64,000 bases of DNA from Patiria miniata (lineage: Eukaryota > Echinodermata > Asteroidea > Valvatida > Asterinidae). The notes under the pieces were generated by a model that did no database searches, was not told the DNA's origin, and was given only the letters and a program-made list of their open reading frames with translations. This document shows, in pieces, positions 1 to 9,525 of the stretch. The stretch is from contig NW_024037055.1 of NCBI RefSeq assembly GCF_015706575.1, positions 15,352,262-15,416,261 of the forward strand. Direction: 5' to 3'. How positions within the stretch are numbered: position 1 is the first letter of the stretch; each line of letters begins with the position of its first letter. The position numbers and the translations under genes were made by a program.

Positions 1-2166
1 TGGCGCATAGAGTTTAAGGCTGGCACATTTGGTGCGTTTTGAATACAGTTAACTCTCCTGAATAGTTAATACAAACTCAGCCAAAACTAGCAAAAATGTG
101 TGTTATAAACTTTGGATGCATCGTTCCATTCATTGTGAAATGCACATATAATCGAGACCAATTAAGGTTTACCAGAATTTGTACTAACAGAGTTTATAAA
201 GGAGTCGATTGTATCCAAATATTCAATTACATTGTACTTCCAAGTTTGAATAAGCCCTAAACACTGTACAAGTACATCACTGGATGATGCTGGATTTGAA
301 ATGCTACACAATGATTAGTATTGTGCATGAGGATTGTACAAAAATGTGAAGAGAATATGCTTACATGTACAACAACGGGTGTCAGACGAGTACGAACACA
401 TCACATCACGCGATCAGATCCACAAAATGTTAATGAACTTTTCAGGTTTCAGTCACTGTGAACATTTTTGATCAGTTTTCAGAAACATACAACCAAACAC
501 ACAGGAAATACAGGAAACTATGGTCGAACTTCCTGTTGGGAACGGTGGACAGGGTAGCCACAGAATCAATGAGGAAGTGATATTCTACCCAACATTTCCT
601 TTTATGTAGACCTGGCATACAGAAAGCTCAGAACAGATCACATTGGAGAGCCTTTTTTCATGGAACCGACGTTCCGCAAGGGATCGGGTGAAGAAGATGC
701 CATGAATTCAAAGAAATGTTGTCACTGAACCATTTCCTTCAACCTGTGGATTGTTCGCTGAAAATGGCACTTTCTAACCACTTCCTGACACTGGTGCAGT
801 GACAACTTTATTTTTACACACTGTTCCTCATTGTCACCTCCTAACTGTTGAACAATATGTCCCATTCCCCAAAGGTGAAACTAATGGGACTTAATTTTTG
901 AGCCCCGGCATGAATGGGAGCAATAACGAATGTCACGTGATATGAGTTCCACCAATCAAATGACAAGGATCTGTAGGTCAGTTACAGGTTACACCTGTTA
1001 TCTTGAACAAGTGTGTCAGCCTCATCTCTATTGCCAAATTAACCACCCCAACGGAGTCGCTATGTATATGAGCATGCAGGTCTCACATACTCAAAAGATA
1101 TAGTCTTGTGCCAGTTTAATATCCTCTCACATTAACTCAACCACTGCTCTACCCATCACAATCGCCGGCAACCAACTCGCATCTTTGCATTATGTACTTG
1201 GATCCATCCTTAACTATATTAAGTACTCCTGTTTGTAACCCGTGATCCTGACGACGAGATAGATCCAGAATAGGATTTTTCAAAAAGGCTTCCATTGCTT
1301 TTGTCGTCTGAAAACTCGTCTTCTCCAAAAGAGATGAATTGAAAGCTTGCCACCAAGATTCAGGTTGAACAGGCTGTATCTCCAAGTCCAAGCGGCTTAT
1401 ACTAGTGAGATATATTTGAGATGCCTTGAGCATGTCGAGGCATTTCGCATGCTGCCTTCACCAGGAATCACATGGAAGGACAAGGTTACACTTAAATCTG
1501 CACCAACGAATACCAACTGCCCCAGCTTGGAGTCATGCAATCATCACCATCAAAACAGTACGGTACCGCAGATTGGGCACACACCATCTGACCATGCAAA
1601 TGTCTTCCACGCAAAGCTTGAAATTTACAGTGGAGTATACATGAGGTAGGCGATGTAAACACCAAGGCAAGGGATCACATCTGCGAAATGTACCATATCC
1701 CCAATATTAGCTGTAAAACTTAGACTCGCACTATGCTCGATGGCAGGCCTGCATTTGGGTCCCCTTTATGGCGAGCAATAGCCCCCCCCCCCCCCCCCTC
1801 CCCATTGCGCTGGACTGTCGAGTCCAATTACACACACGTGGATGGCTCTGTGTACGTGTGCTTCTGAGAGTTTTCGCCGAGATCTCATCAACGGGCCCAC
1901 AGACAAAACTTTCTTTTTCCATCGCAGACATGGGAATAGAACAAGGTGTTTGTCGTAAATAACGACACAAAACGAACGATCGAGTCCATCTCGAGTCTAC
2001 TCTCTAGCTTCGCATATTCATTCAGCGCGCTGCATGCAGACGACGTACACATCAGCGCTGCATTATGCGGTCAACTACCGCAAGAGGGCGCTACATAACA
2101 TTTACGGAAGTACAGCATGCAACACAAACACACGGAACACACGCGTCGCGCTCGAACTTGAAAGAA
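1..2166. other. Region without a recognised gene, upstream of ZNHIT1
   Basis: I find no exon that I can recognise on either strand. Open frames here are short (at most about 95 codons) and have no family resemblance. The stretch contains a run of about 17 C at 1782-1798. The last 200 bases are richer in CpG and lead into the ZNHIT1 start codon, so the ZNHIT1 promoter and 5' UTR probably lie in about 1950-2166. Confidence 0.5.
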
Positions 2167-5100
2167 ATGGCTGTCGTGCAGGAGCAGACGAAACGCGAGT
2201 CAGGTAAACGTATAGCCAACCATTAGTGGGGCATTCCAAAATAGGCATTTTTACACATAGCTAAAGACAAAGTTGCCGAAATTTAAAGAAGTGTAGTTCT
2301 ACTTCTCTAGTAGCTGGAGTTACCCAGCCCTGAGTTTTATCATTGGGTTGTCATCTAGATGACAACCCAATGATAAACTCAGGGCTGGGTAACTCCAGCT
2401 ACTTCTCTAGGGCTAGGCCTTTTAATTTTATTTAGCCGGCGGCTTGCTAGATTGTTGTACAGCGCCCTCTTGAGACTTGAGGCTCTTCGTGTATTTTTGT
2501 TATTGTTTGTTGTTACAATTATCGATGTATTACAAAAAAATAATTAAATAAATGAAATGAACAAAATGTTCGTGCGGATACGTATCCGGTTCGTCATGTT
2601 CGTTTGTGGTAAAAATGTCACACACGCGAGCACTTACTTAGCACTGACTACGCTCGAGTTGCGTTAACTTCTGGTTCCATTTGTGCTATTGCCTTGGGAT
2701 TGCAGTTTTGCATGATACACCTTGTGAAGTGTACTGTGCATGGTTGAATTGAGATGACATCGCATCATGGATGATGGACGGGTGATGGAGGAATAAGTAC
2801 ACGACAAACAGGATAGGCATGAATTGATACTTGATTATTGATAGGCATAAAAGGGGGAACCATGGTCGAATCCCCCCATGGTCCATGCCATGGCAAAGGT
2901 AGTAGGCCTAGAGTTTTATTTAAAAAAAAAAAAAACTACAGCTACAGGGCGCACTCCCCGTACGTACTGATGTAGTCCGAAAATTTGGGACTCTCAATAC
3001 TGTGTATGAGAGTCCCAAAACTTAAGGCATCCATATTGTGCAAAAGTTTGTGCTGCATAATAAAACCAGTGTGAATCAAATGTGCAAGCTTCTTACTCAC
3101 TACAGTTTCTTCAATAATCCCCAAACTTCTGCCCTGCAAAGTTGCTGTTGTGAGCATTGCATCACCAAAAATTCAGCGTTTATTTCTAATTTTGCAGGGA
3201 GTTATCGAAATCCAAACGCGAAACATCACGTTGATGTGTACTGCAATGCATTGTGCAAAAAGACTCCTCAGCTAAAACATTTTCATCGTGTAGATAAAAC
3301 AGCGCCCTCTTGTTGATCTGAGTGAATGCAGAATGTTTCATTTTTTAACAGAGGGCGCTATGTTCATTTGGCCATCGATTAAAAAACAAGTAAGCTGCAA
3401 GGCTCTTCCTACACCTACCCAGAATACCTTGGGAAACACACCACCATTTCTAAAGCATGGAGAATGACGTGGATGGTTTTTGAACTGTCAAAAACTTGCC
3501 TTAAAATTGGATTTAAGGTCTCAAATTTTGCAGGTGACATGCTTGCAACTTAAGCATTTTGATGTATGTGTTGTGTGGGCATTAATTAGCTGAATGGTGA
3601 GTAAAAAAAACGTCAGTAGTAATTTTGCACGTTTTTATGCACTCACGGTCCCAGTCTGGTACTGATGCTGACATGGACATTTTGTTGTTCCATGGCACTT
3701 CAGATTATTATTTACATTTTTTTGTTTAATTTTGGGTCATTTACAATATTTGCTACTGCTGAACTTATTTTGCTGCCTATGAACTTATTAATCCTTACAG
3801 GGCGTATCAAAGATGTTAACCAGAAGAGAGTTCTCGATAGTTACACCCGTGCCAAGCGGTTGCGCAAACAGCTGGAGGCTCTGGAACAGGACAACTTCCA
3901 GGAGGATCCCCAGGCCAACCTTGTCATCCCTAACAAGAGACTGCCACAGTTCGATTCCAATGAAGGGAGTAAGTTATTCCCTGTTTAGCCCTTTTCACAC
4001 TAGACAAATTGTCGGGTTGACGCGGGGTTGACACAAGGTTGAAAACATGCAGCGTTTCACAGTTAAAAATGTTCAACCCTGCGTCAATCCTGAGATTGGT
4101 TACCCCGGGTTGAACTCAACCCTGCTCCAGACCAGGGTTGAGATTTTCAACCCGGGTTGAAACTCTCGCCAGGGTTCAAAACACTTAACTTTCCAGCATA
4201 TCGGGCCGATACGCACGTTTGTACGTGGGGAGAACCCTGTTGAGTCATAAAATTCAGTGACTCGTTACAACACTTAATAAACAATGAATACCATTCAGAA
4301 GTATATTTATGATTATACATTTTAATCACGTCTTCTACCAGTAACTAACGGTTGACTGTCTTGCCTTTAAACTTTCTTACAGCCCCGCCAAAAAGAAGAA
4401 AAAGACCCGCGGGGATCATTTCAAGCAGCGTTTCCGGAAGACCTTCAACATGTTAGTTGAGGAAGAGCAGCTCAGCATGCAAGAGCCACCTAACTACCTG
4501 ACGGCCTGCATCCCACCGTCCAAAACGCCTGATAGAAAGTTCTGTGCTGTGTGTGGATATCCTTTATAAACAAGTAAATGCATACTTGGGCTAGCGCTGT
4601 GCATTTTCGAATAACATAGTATTCGAGCATGAAAGTTTGTTTCCAGTCTCAACCCTAACCCCCTAGTAGTTCCTCAGGGCTACCCTTCTAAATCCAACAG
4701 AGGCCAACCAGAGTTTCTGCTGCTCAATCCACTGTGCCTTTTTTTTCAGTTGTCTGCTGAATCCAACGGAGTCCAACTTGGCGTTATAATGCGGTTCAGT
4801 TGCCTGCTGAATCCAACATTTGGCATCAGGAATGTACACAGGGGGTTTACTGCTCAATCCAACAGGCTCCATCGGGTATATGATATAGTTGGATCCTGTT
4901 GGATTCAGCAGGGTTAGGGATAAATATTGAATCAAGTAAATGGAAAGATACTTTTTGGGACCTAAAATTATAGAGCTCGTATCAGGAGCTTGCGACACCG
5001 TCACAGTGTCTTTATCAACTGGCGTTGTTGAGGCCCTCACGTGACCTGTCACGCGACTATGCTTGGTCACACGACAGGAGGCGGTCGTACACGTGGGCCA

Positions 5101-8065
5101 GCTCGTATCCTCCTTCTCTGTTCATATGGGGGCAGTGCCTGCAGATTTCTACTGTCTTATAGATTTTACGTTTCCAGAGGTCATCCTTTGTGGCGATGAT
5201 CTTAACATTGTCCACGTAGATGTTGTGTCCTGGGGTGGATATGTGTTCACCACCTGCTGTCAGGGGAGCTGACCTACTGGCATGTTCACTGTAGTGGGCC
5301 TGCAGAGTGCGAGCAGTTTTTCCGATGTAAGTGTCCAGGTTCGAACCTAGTTTAAGTCTATGGACAGCAAGGGGATATGATGTGCGAGCAGATTTGGCAA
5401 AATGCAAAACAGGACTGCGTTTTGACCTCAAGATTCTGACATTCAGCAGACGCCTTCTATATCGGGTCTTCCGTAACCCATTGTTGTATTACAAAAACAT
5501 GGCAGCCAATTTGACCAATCAACAGCTTAGTCCATATTTCTGATTGAAATGATGTCACAGTTTCTAAACTTGATTGGCTGGTGCGTGGGGTCGCATAAAA
5601 TTTGCATTGCTCTCACAGATCAGACGTTTGACAACGGGTGATGCTCGGATTTGTTTGAACCCTGCTCCAGTCAAATTTCTTTGTTCAACTCTAAACTTAA
5701 AGAGGTTGTGGAATGCTCGAAGACATTTCCGTCATTTTTTCGGGTATATGTAGCCTAAGGTGTGATGAAATAAAAACGACTATTGTTTCTGTCATAAAAT
5801 GAGTACAAAAGGTACTATTGAGAGCTGTTTTTCAAGTCCTGTCATGCCTGTTTTCGACCCGAACGTGCAATTTGTGTAAAAGTCGTCGTTGCGGGCAGCA
5901 AACAAAACACAGTAAATCGTGACGTAATAAACAGGACTCCCGATGCAGAGTAGCATAAACGAGTCCTGTTTATTACGTCACGATTTACTGTGTTTTGTTT
6001 GCTGCCCGCAACGACGACTTTTACACAAAGTGCACGTTCGGGTCGAAACAGGACCTGAAAAATAACTCTCAAAAGTACCCTTTGTACTCATTTTATGACA
6101 GAAACAATAGTCGTTTTTATTTCATCACACCTTAGGCTACATATACCCAAAAAATGACGGAAATGTCTTCGAGCATTCCACAACCTCTTTAATTATTAAT
6201 CCCGAGTATATAATGGAGAATATTTTTGAATTGCTGATTATTGATACCTTAATGTAGCTTTGCACATTCCCATCTAACTACACCTGCGTGAGCTGTGGGG
6301 CTAGATACTGCTGCGTCAAGTGCCTGGGTACCCATCAAGATACAAGGTATGGACCATAGATATTCATGCTAAGTATTTTTTTTATTCGACTCGGATAGAT
6401 TAGCTAAGTATACTTGAGGACAAGACGATACTGAAGTAACATGAGCGTCACCAGAAAAGTTTAAAAGGTGGGGGGATGTTGGAGGGGGGGGATTGGTTGT
6501 TGTGACAACAGGTTTGTCGAAAGACCACTCCATGCTGGAAGGTACCGGGAACAGGCTGGGAGGGTCGCTAGACACCATCTGACAAATGGGGCTGCTGTTC
6601 AAAAGTGGACAAGCCTGGACACTATTTGGTTAATAGACGGCGCTATTACTTGCCACATATGCTGACAGAAAATAAAGGGGGGGGGGGAGGGTAGGGATGT
6701 GCATCTGAACCGGGTTCCCGACTGCTGATGTCAGGAACCGGTTCCAGATTTTGGGATCAGGTACCCGTAACCAACTTTACGAAGTACTTGGTTACTTCTC
6801 AGACAATGAAAAAGAAATGTTTTGAATGCCATTTTGGGGAATTTTTAAAATGAGAACTAGGCTATATTAAAATGTTCTTGTGCAATTTAATGTGTAACAG
6901 ATGATGCTTGCGAAAGTTGTAGTTTACATCGTAAAGCAATAAAGCCCTTCAGACAACTGTCGGCATTTGAATTTTGGGGTAGGGATTATTTTACGGGTAC
7001 CTATGTTTTACTTCAGTAGGGTAACCGGTTCCCATACAACCCGTGGGGGGGGGGGGGGGGGGGGAGGGGTGACTCCTGTTCCAGTAGTGACACCGTTGTT
7101 CAAGGCTTGTGTTCCGAGGTCACGCTGGACTAAATCATTCGGAGATTAGAATCAAGTTCAGTCTTTAAAATAATTAGGAGCAACAACACGCAGTAGATTG
7201 ACTGTTGTAGTTGTTGAAATGACCAGAGAGTCCAGTCAGCTAGAAAAAGTTAAACATAAGCAGATTTCTTATACCAAGCTGAAAACTAAATTCTTTTTTC
7301 AGTTGGCTTGTATCACTTTCAATCATGTAAATTAAGTTTGGTTTGCGTGACTCAATACCAGCTTGAAACATGAAGTGGTATTTAATCCTATCCAAAAACA
7401 AAGTAAGAAATGTTGCACCTGTGAAATCTGTAATCTTTTGATCAGTCATCTAATAGCATTATTTTAAAGGGACACTAGGTCTTGGAACATCCCAATTGGG
7501 CTACAAAACGCGCTTTAAACAAGATGATAATAATTGGAAATAACATTTAAAAGTAGGATATAAACATCCACACAACTATCCTTTCAAAACTGTTTTTGTG
7601 TGTGTTATTCCTGTATTATGCTTGCGAGAATGAATTTCGGGGTCCACTTTTGCGACCCCATAAATTCGAGCTGTTTGGATCATGCTAGTTGTGATTTCAT
7701 TCGTATCGAGTTTGCCTTTTGCGGACGTTGAAGAAACCACATGGTTTTTTGCATTGGTGATTGGTCACTGCGCGGCTGTTCCCAAGACACACAACGTTTT
7801 TCGTTCACTGAGAATGACACGAAAAACGTATTCGTACTCCATCATGTCCCATGTAACAAGCGGGGTATTTTCGTCTTTTCTCGGGAACGGTAAGACATTA
7901 GGTTGGTTTCCTGTCAACCAGATGTTGGAAATAGGCCAAGTAAACAATCCAAAACATAAAACTTTCGAGGATTTCAGGACCTAGTGCCCTTTAACACACT
8001 TTTTTGCCTATTTAACTCACAAATTAATTTTTATTTTCTCCAGATGTTTGAAGTGGACTGTATGA
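2167..8065 (+). CDS. ZNHIT1: ZNHIT1, zinc finger HIT-type protein 1 (SRCAP/SWR1 complex subunit), five exons
   Basis: Exons: 2167-2203, 3801-3968, 4383-4556, 6266-6346 and 8044-8065, about 160 residues (human protein 154). The family protein is the Swc6/p18Hamlet subunit of the nuclear SRCAP complex, which deposits histone H2A.Z. Seen here: the N-terminal helix with QLEALEQDNFQEDPQA, the block NKRLPQFD, the lysine run KKKKKTRGDHFK, then LVEEEQLSMQEPPNYLTAC, and a complete C-terminal HIT zinc finger with CAVCGFPSNYTCVSCG, ARYCCVKCLGTH and the ending RCLKWTV. The ATG at 2167 opens a short first exon that joins in phase. Introns 1, 2 and 4 are GT-AG; intron 3 is AT-AC. Exons 2 and 3 do not join in phase with the strong GTAAGT donor at 3969; one extra A in the A-run at 4390-4394 would restore the frame, so a missing base is likely. 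A weak alternative donor lies at 3973. Confidence 0.95.
2311..2401. repeat. Near-perfect 46-bp-arm palindrome in ZNHIT1 intron 1
   Basis: The left arm 2311-2356 and the right arm 2357-2401 are reverse complements with one T missing on the right and no spacer (centre TCATCT/AGATGA). The 12-mer CTACTTCTCTAG occurs directly at 2299-2310 and 2399-2410, partly overlapping the arm, which looks like a target duplication. It is probably a miniature foldback insertion. Confidence 0.8.
2971..3026. repeat. Dispersed hairpin repeat, copy 1
   Basis: A stretch of about 53 bases holding GGGACTCTCAATACTG and its hairpin partner GAGAGTCCC recurs almost unchanged at 15271-15324. The inverted arms GGGACTCTC/GAGAGTCCC flank a short loop. 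Confidence 0.7.
4676..4915. repeat. Degenerate repeat of the motif CTGAATCCAACAG
   Basis: The motif TGCTGAATCCAACAG and relatives recur six or seven times, mostly in one orientation, with an inverted copy TGTTGGATTCAGCAGGGTTA at the right edge. The outer edges read ACCCTAACCC and GGGTTAGGGA, an inverted pair. This could be a minisatellite or the subterminal repeats of a decayed transposon. It lies within the U12 intron. Confidence 0.5.
5057..5431 (-). mobile_element. Penelope-like retroelement fragment (GIY-YIG endonuclease end)
   Basis: The minus-strand frame of 124 codons reads LAVHRLKLGSNLDTYIGKTA, then RTLQAHYSEH, a GHN motif, DLWKRKIYKTVEI and MNREGGYELAHVYDRLLS. This order (YIGKT, R..EH, GH, W..RK..E, MNR..GYEL..YD.LL) is what I know from the C-terminal GIY-YIG region of Penelope-like elements. 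Only the 3' end of the element is present; no reverse transcriptase domain is seen nearby. It is a fossil fragment within the U12 intron of ZNHIT1. Confidence 0.65.
5480..5690. repeat. Dispersed repeat shared with 12800-13130
   Basis: The two stretches share, in the same order, TTGTATTACAAA, a CCAATC block, GATGTCAC/GACGTCAC, GATTGGCTG, TCGCATAAA and a GGTGAT(A/G)CTC block, at roughly two-thirds identity by eye. The ends are not defined. Confidence 0.45.
5701..6188. mobile_element. 488-bp snapback element flanked by TTAA (piggyBac-like MITE)
   Basis: Arms of about 240 bp are near-perfect reverse complements: the left begins AGAGGTTGTGGAATGCTCGA and the right ends with its complement. A loop of about 23 bases lies near 5940. 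TTAA stands at 5697-5700 and 6189-6192, the target duplication typical of piggyBac. There is no coding capacity, so it is non-autonomous. The similarity of the arms suggests a fairly recent insertion. It lies in the U12 intron of ZNHIT1. Confidence 0.75.
6693..7045 (-). mobile_element. TAGGG-TGTGCAT family transposon relic, copy 1
   Basis: It begins GTAGGGATGTGCATCTGAAC and contains ACCGGTTCC and GGTACCCGTAACC blocks. The same blocks in reverse orientation occur at 29512-29908 and, as a partial copy, at about 16200-16425. The terminal TAGGGRTGTGCAT resembles hAT-type ends; no target duplication was confirmed. The 3' side runs into a G20 tract at 7045-7064. Confidence 0.55.
7045..7064 (+). repeat. 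G20 homopolymer
   Basis: An uninterrupted run of 20 G in ZNHIT1 intron 4. Similar runs occur at 1782-1798 (C), 13366-13382 (G) and 17957-17975 (C). Their true lengths are uncertain in any assembly. Confidence 0.9.
7468..7990. mobile_element. TTAA-flanked MITE, 523 bp
   Basis: The left end AGGGACACTAGGTC and the right end GACCTAGTGCCCT are inverted repeats with one base difference, and TTAA stands on both sides (7464-7467 and 7991-7994). Beyond the termini the two halves do not pair. The 100-codon frame inside it resembles nothing I know. It is a piggyBac-like non-autonomous element in ZNHIT1 intron 4, about 50 bp upstream of the last exon. Confidence 0.7.
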
Positions 8066-9525
8066 AATATGACCAAACAGTCATGTAGGGCCAAACATCA
8101 TCATGCCTTCTACCATGATTTGCTGTCGACATCCAAACTCCAGCTTACTTCAGTTGGATGCAAGGGCTCCTGTACAAAATCGTGGACCAAGAACCAGCTA
8201 CTTCATGGACTGTACGTGATAGTTTTGTACACAGCAAGGCTTGTGCGGTATTAGATTTTGAGGGTCCCATATGTTGCCCCAAATGAGTATATCATCAAAA
8301 AACTACCGCGGTATTCGGTATTACTCCGTACTTTTTTGGGAAGACTGTTATGCTATCAAAATAAAATAAGACACGATATGAAAGGGAAACCGCACACAGC
8401 TGGCATCACTAGAACTACATCAGAGGCCTGTGGGATGCAAAAGTATCCAGAAGTAAGCAAAAGTATTGGTTATAAGTCCAGTTCCAGAATTTTGACTTAT
8501 CTGGATAGCGTGACCTTAAGAATGTGAACAATTATTCATATAGTGCGCTTCCAGTCATCTGCCAACATTATAGAAATATTGTGGTATTGAAATTCTATCC
8601 GTCTTTTTCAGTATTTTGGTACATTTTGGTATTATAACATCAAAAAATATCAAAATGACATCAGCACTATCAGTACACGTACTATTGAAATATATCCAAG
8701 CCGGACAGATGATGGCCCTTCATCAGAACAAATTGTGAAATTGAAGCAATACCAGTAAAAGAATCAAACAGTAATTTTACAGAAAAATACCCTTTTATTT
8801 CCGCATCAAATTAAAAATAAACAGTAGAAATTTTACACCATTCAAGATTACAAATTTACAAATTATACCTCAACCTTTGCTGAAATGTAAATATTGTTAC
8901 AAGATGTATAAAAAAAAACATTGAAAGGCACATGCCTTAATCAAGCAATTTCAGTTTGTTTATATGTGTCATTTTTTTTAATAGACGAGTCTTGTTGGTG
9001 ACCACACACCTATGGATCATTACAGATTTGGCGATTACATCTTCAAATTAGGTTTTGCCCTTCACCGACGTATTAATACTGTATACTCGGTGTGTTACCT
9101 CCCGAGTGAAAGTTGGAAAAACGCACTTGACGTTTAAACCATCAGCCGTGCCTGTGTATACACGTCATCCGACGCGAACTGGTTAAACTAAAGGTCCTTT
9201 TCTTTCTGAATACCAAATTCACAATAGTTATGGAATAAGTCATCTTTACAGTTTTGAGTTATTTACAATAATTTAGTTCTGACAAAGCAGACTGGTTCCG
9301 GCCCCCGCCCCTTTTAGAATTGATAATGTAGGGACTCGGAACCAGCCTGTTTATGGAACGCAACTGTTTGTATTCCAATGCAGCCCAAACAAAAGCCCCT
9401 TACCGAGGGTTGGAGATGTCTTAAATTGAAATAAAACATACAAGATGGAAATTCGTTTATGTTGAAGAGCACAAACAGTCCTGCTTTAAAATATAAAATC
9501 ATTTGGAATGAATACATTGTATCAC
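8066..9525. other. Intergenic region between the convergent ZNHIT1 and PUDP genes
   Basis: ZNHIT1 ends at 8065 (+) and PUDP ends at 9526 (-), so the stretch holds both 3' UTRs. AATAAA-like hexamers are present on the plus strand (for example about 8360 and 8814). I see no further exon. Confidence 0.6.

Larger units (their letters stand above)
4557..6265 (+). other. ZNHIT1: U12-type AT-AC intron of ZNHIT1
   Basis: The intron starts ATATCCTTT (4557-4565), the exact minor-spliceosome AT-AC donor consensus, and ends in AC at 6264-6265. A branch-site-like ACCTTAAT (6246-6253) puts the branch A about 13 bases from the 3' end, inside the usual U12 window. Joining 4556 to 6266 gives CAVCGFPSNYTCVSCG, which agrees with the human protein except at one residue; no GT-AG choice does this. 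The intron splits the glycine codon just after the first CxxC of the zinc finger. It also carries a minisatellite, a Penelope-like fragment and a 488-bp TTAA foldback. Confidence 0.93.

Noticed and set aside
1149-1433. 94-codon open frame on the minus strand
   Set aside because: No resemblance to a family, overlaps open frames on the other strand, and lacks splice or start support.
3665-3800. Upstream extension of the ZNHIT1 exon 2 frame
   Set aside because: The open frame runs back into intron; a clear TTACAG acceptor at 3795-3800 and agreement with exon 1 phase define the exon.
7682-7984. 100-codon open frame
   Set aside because: It lies within a TTAA-flanked MITE and has no family resemblance.
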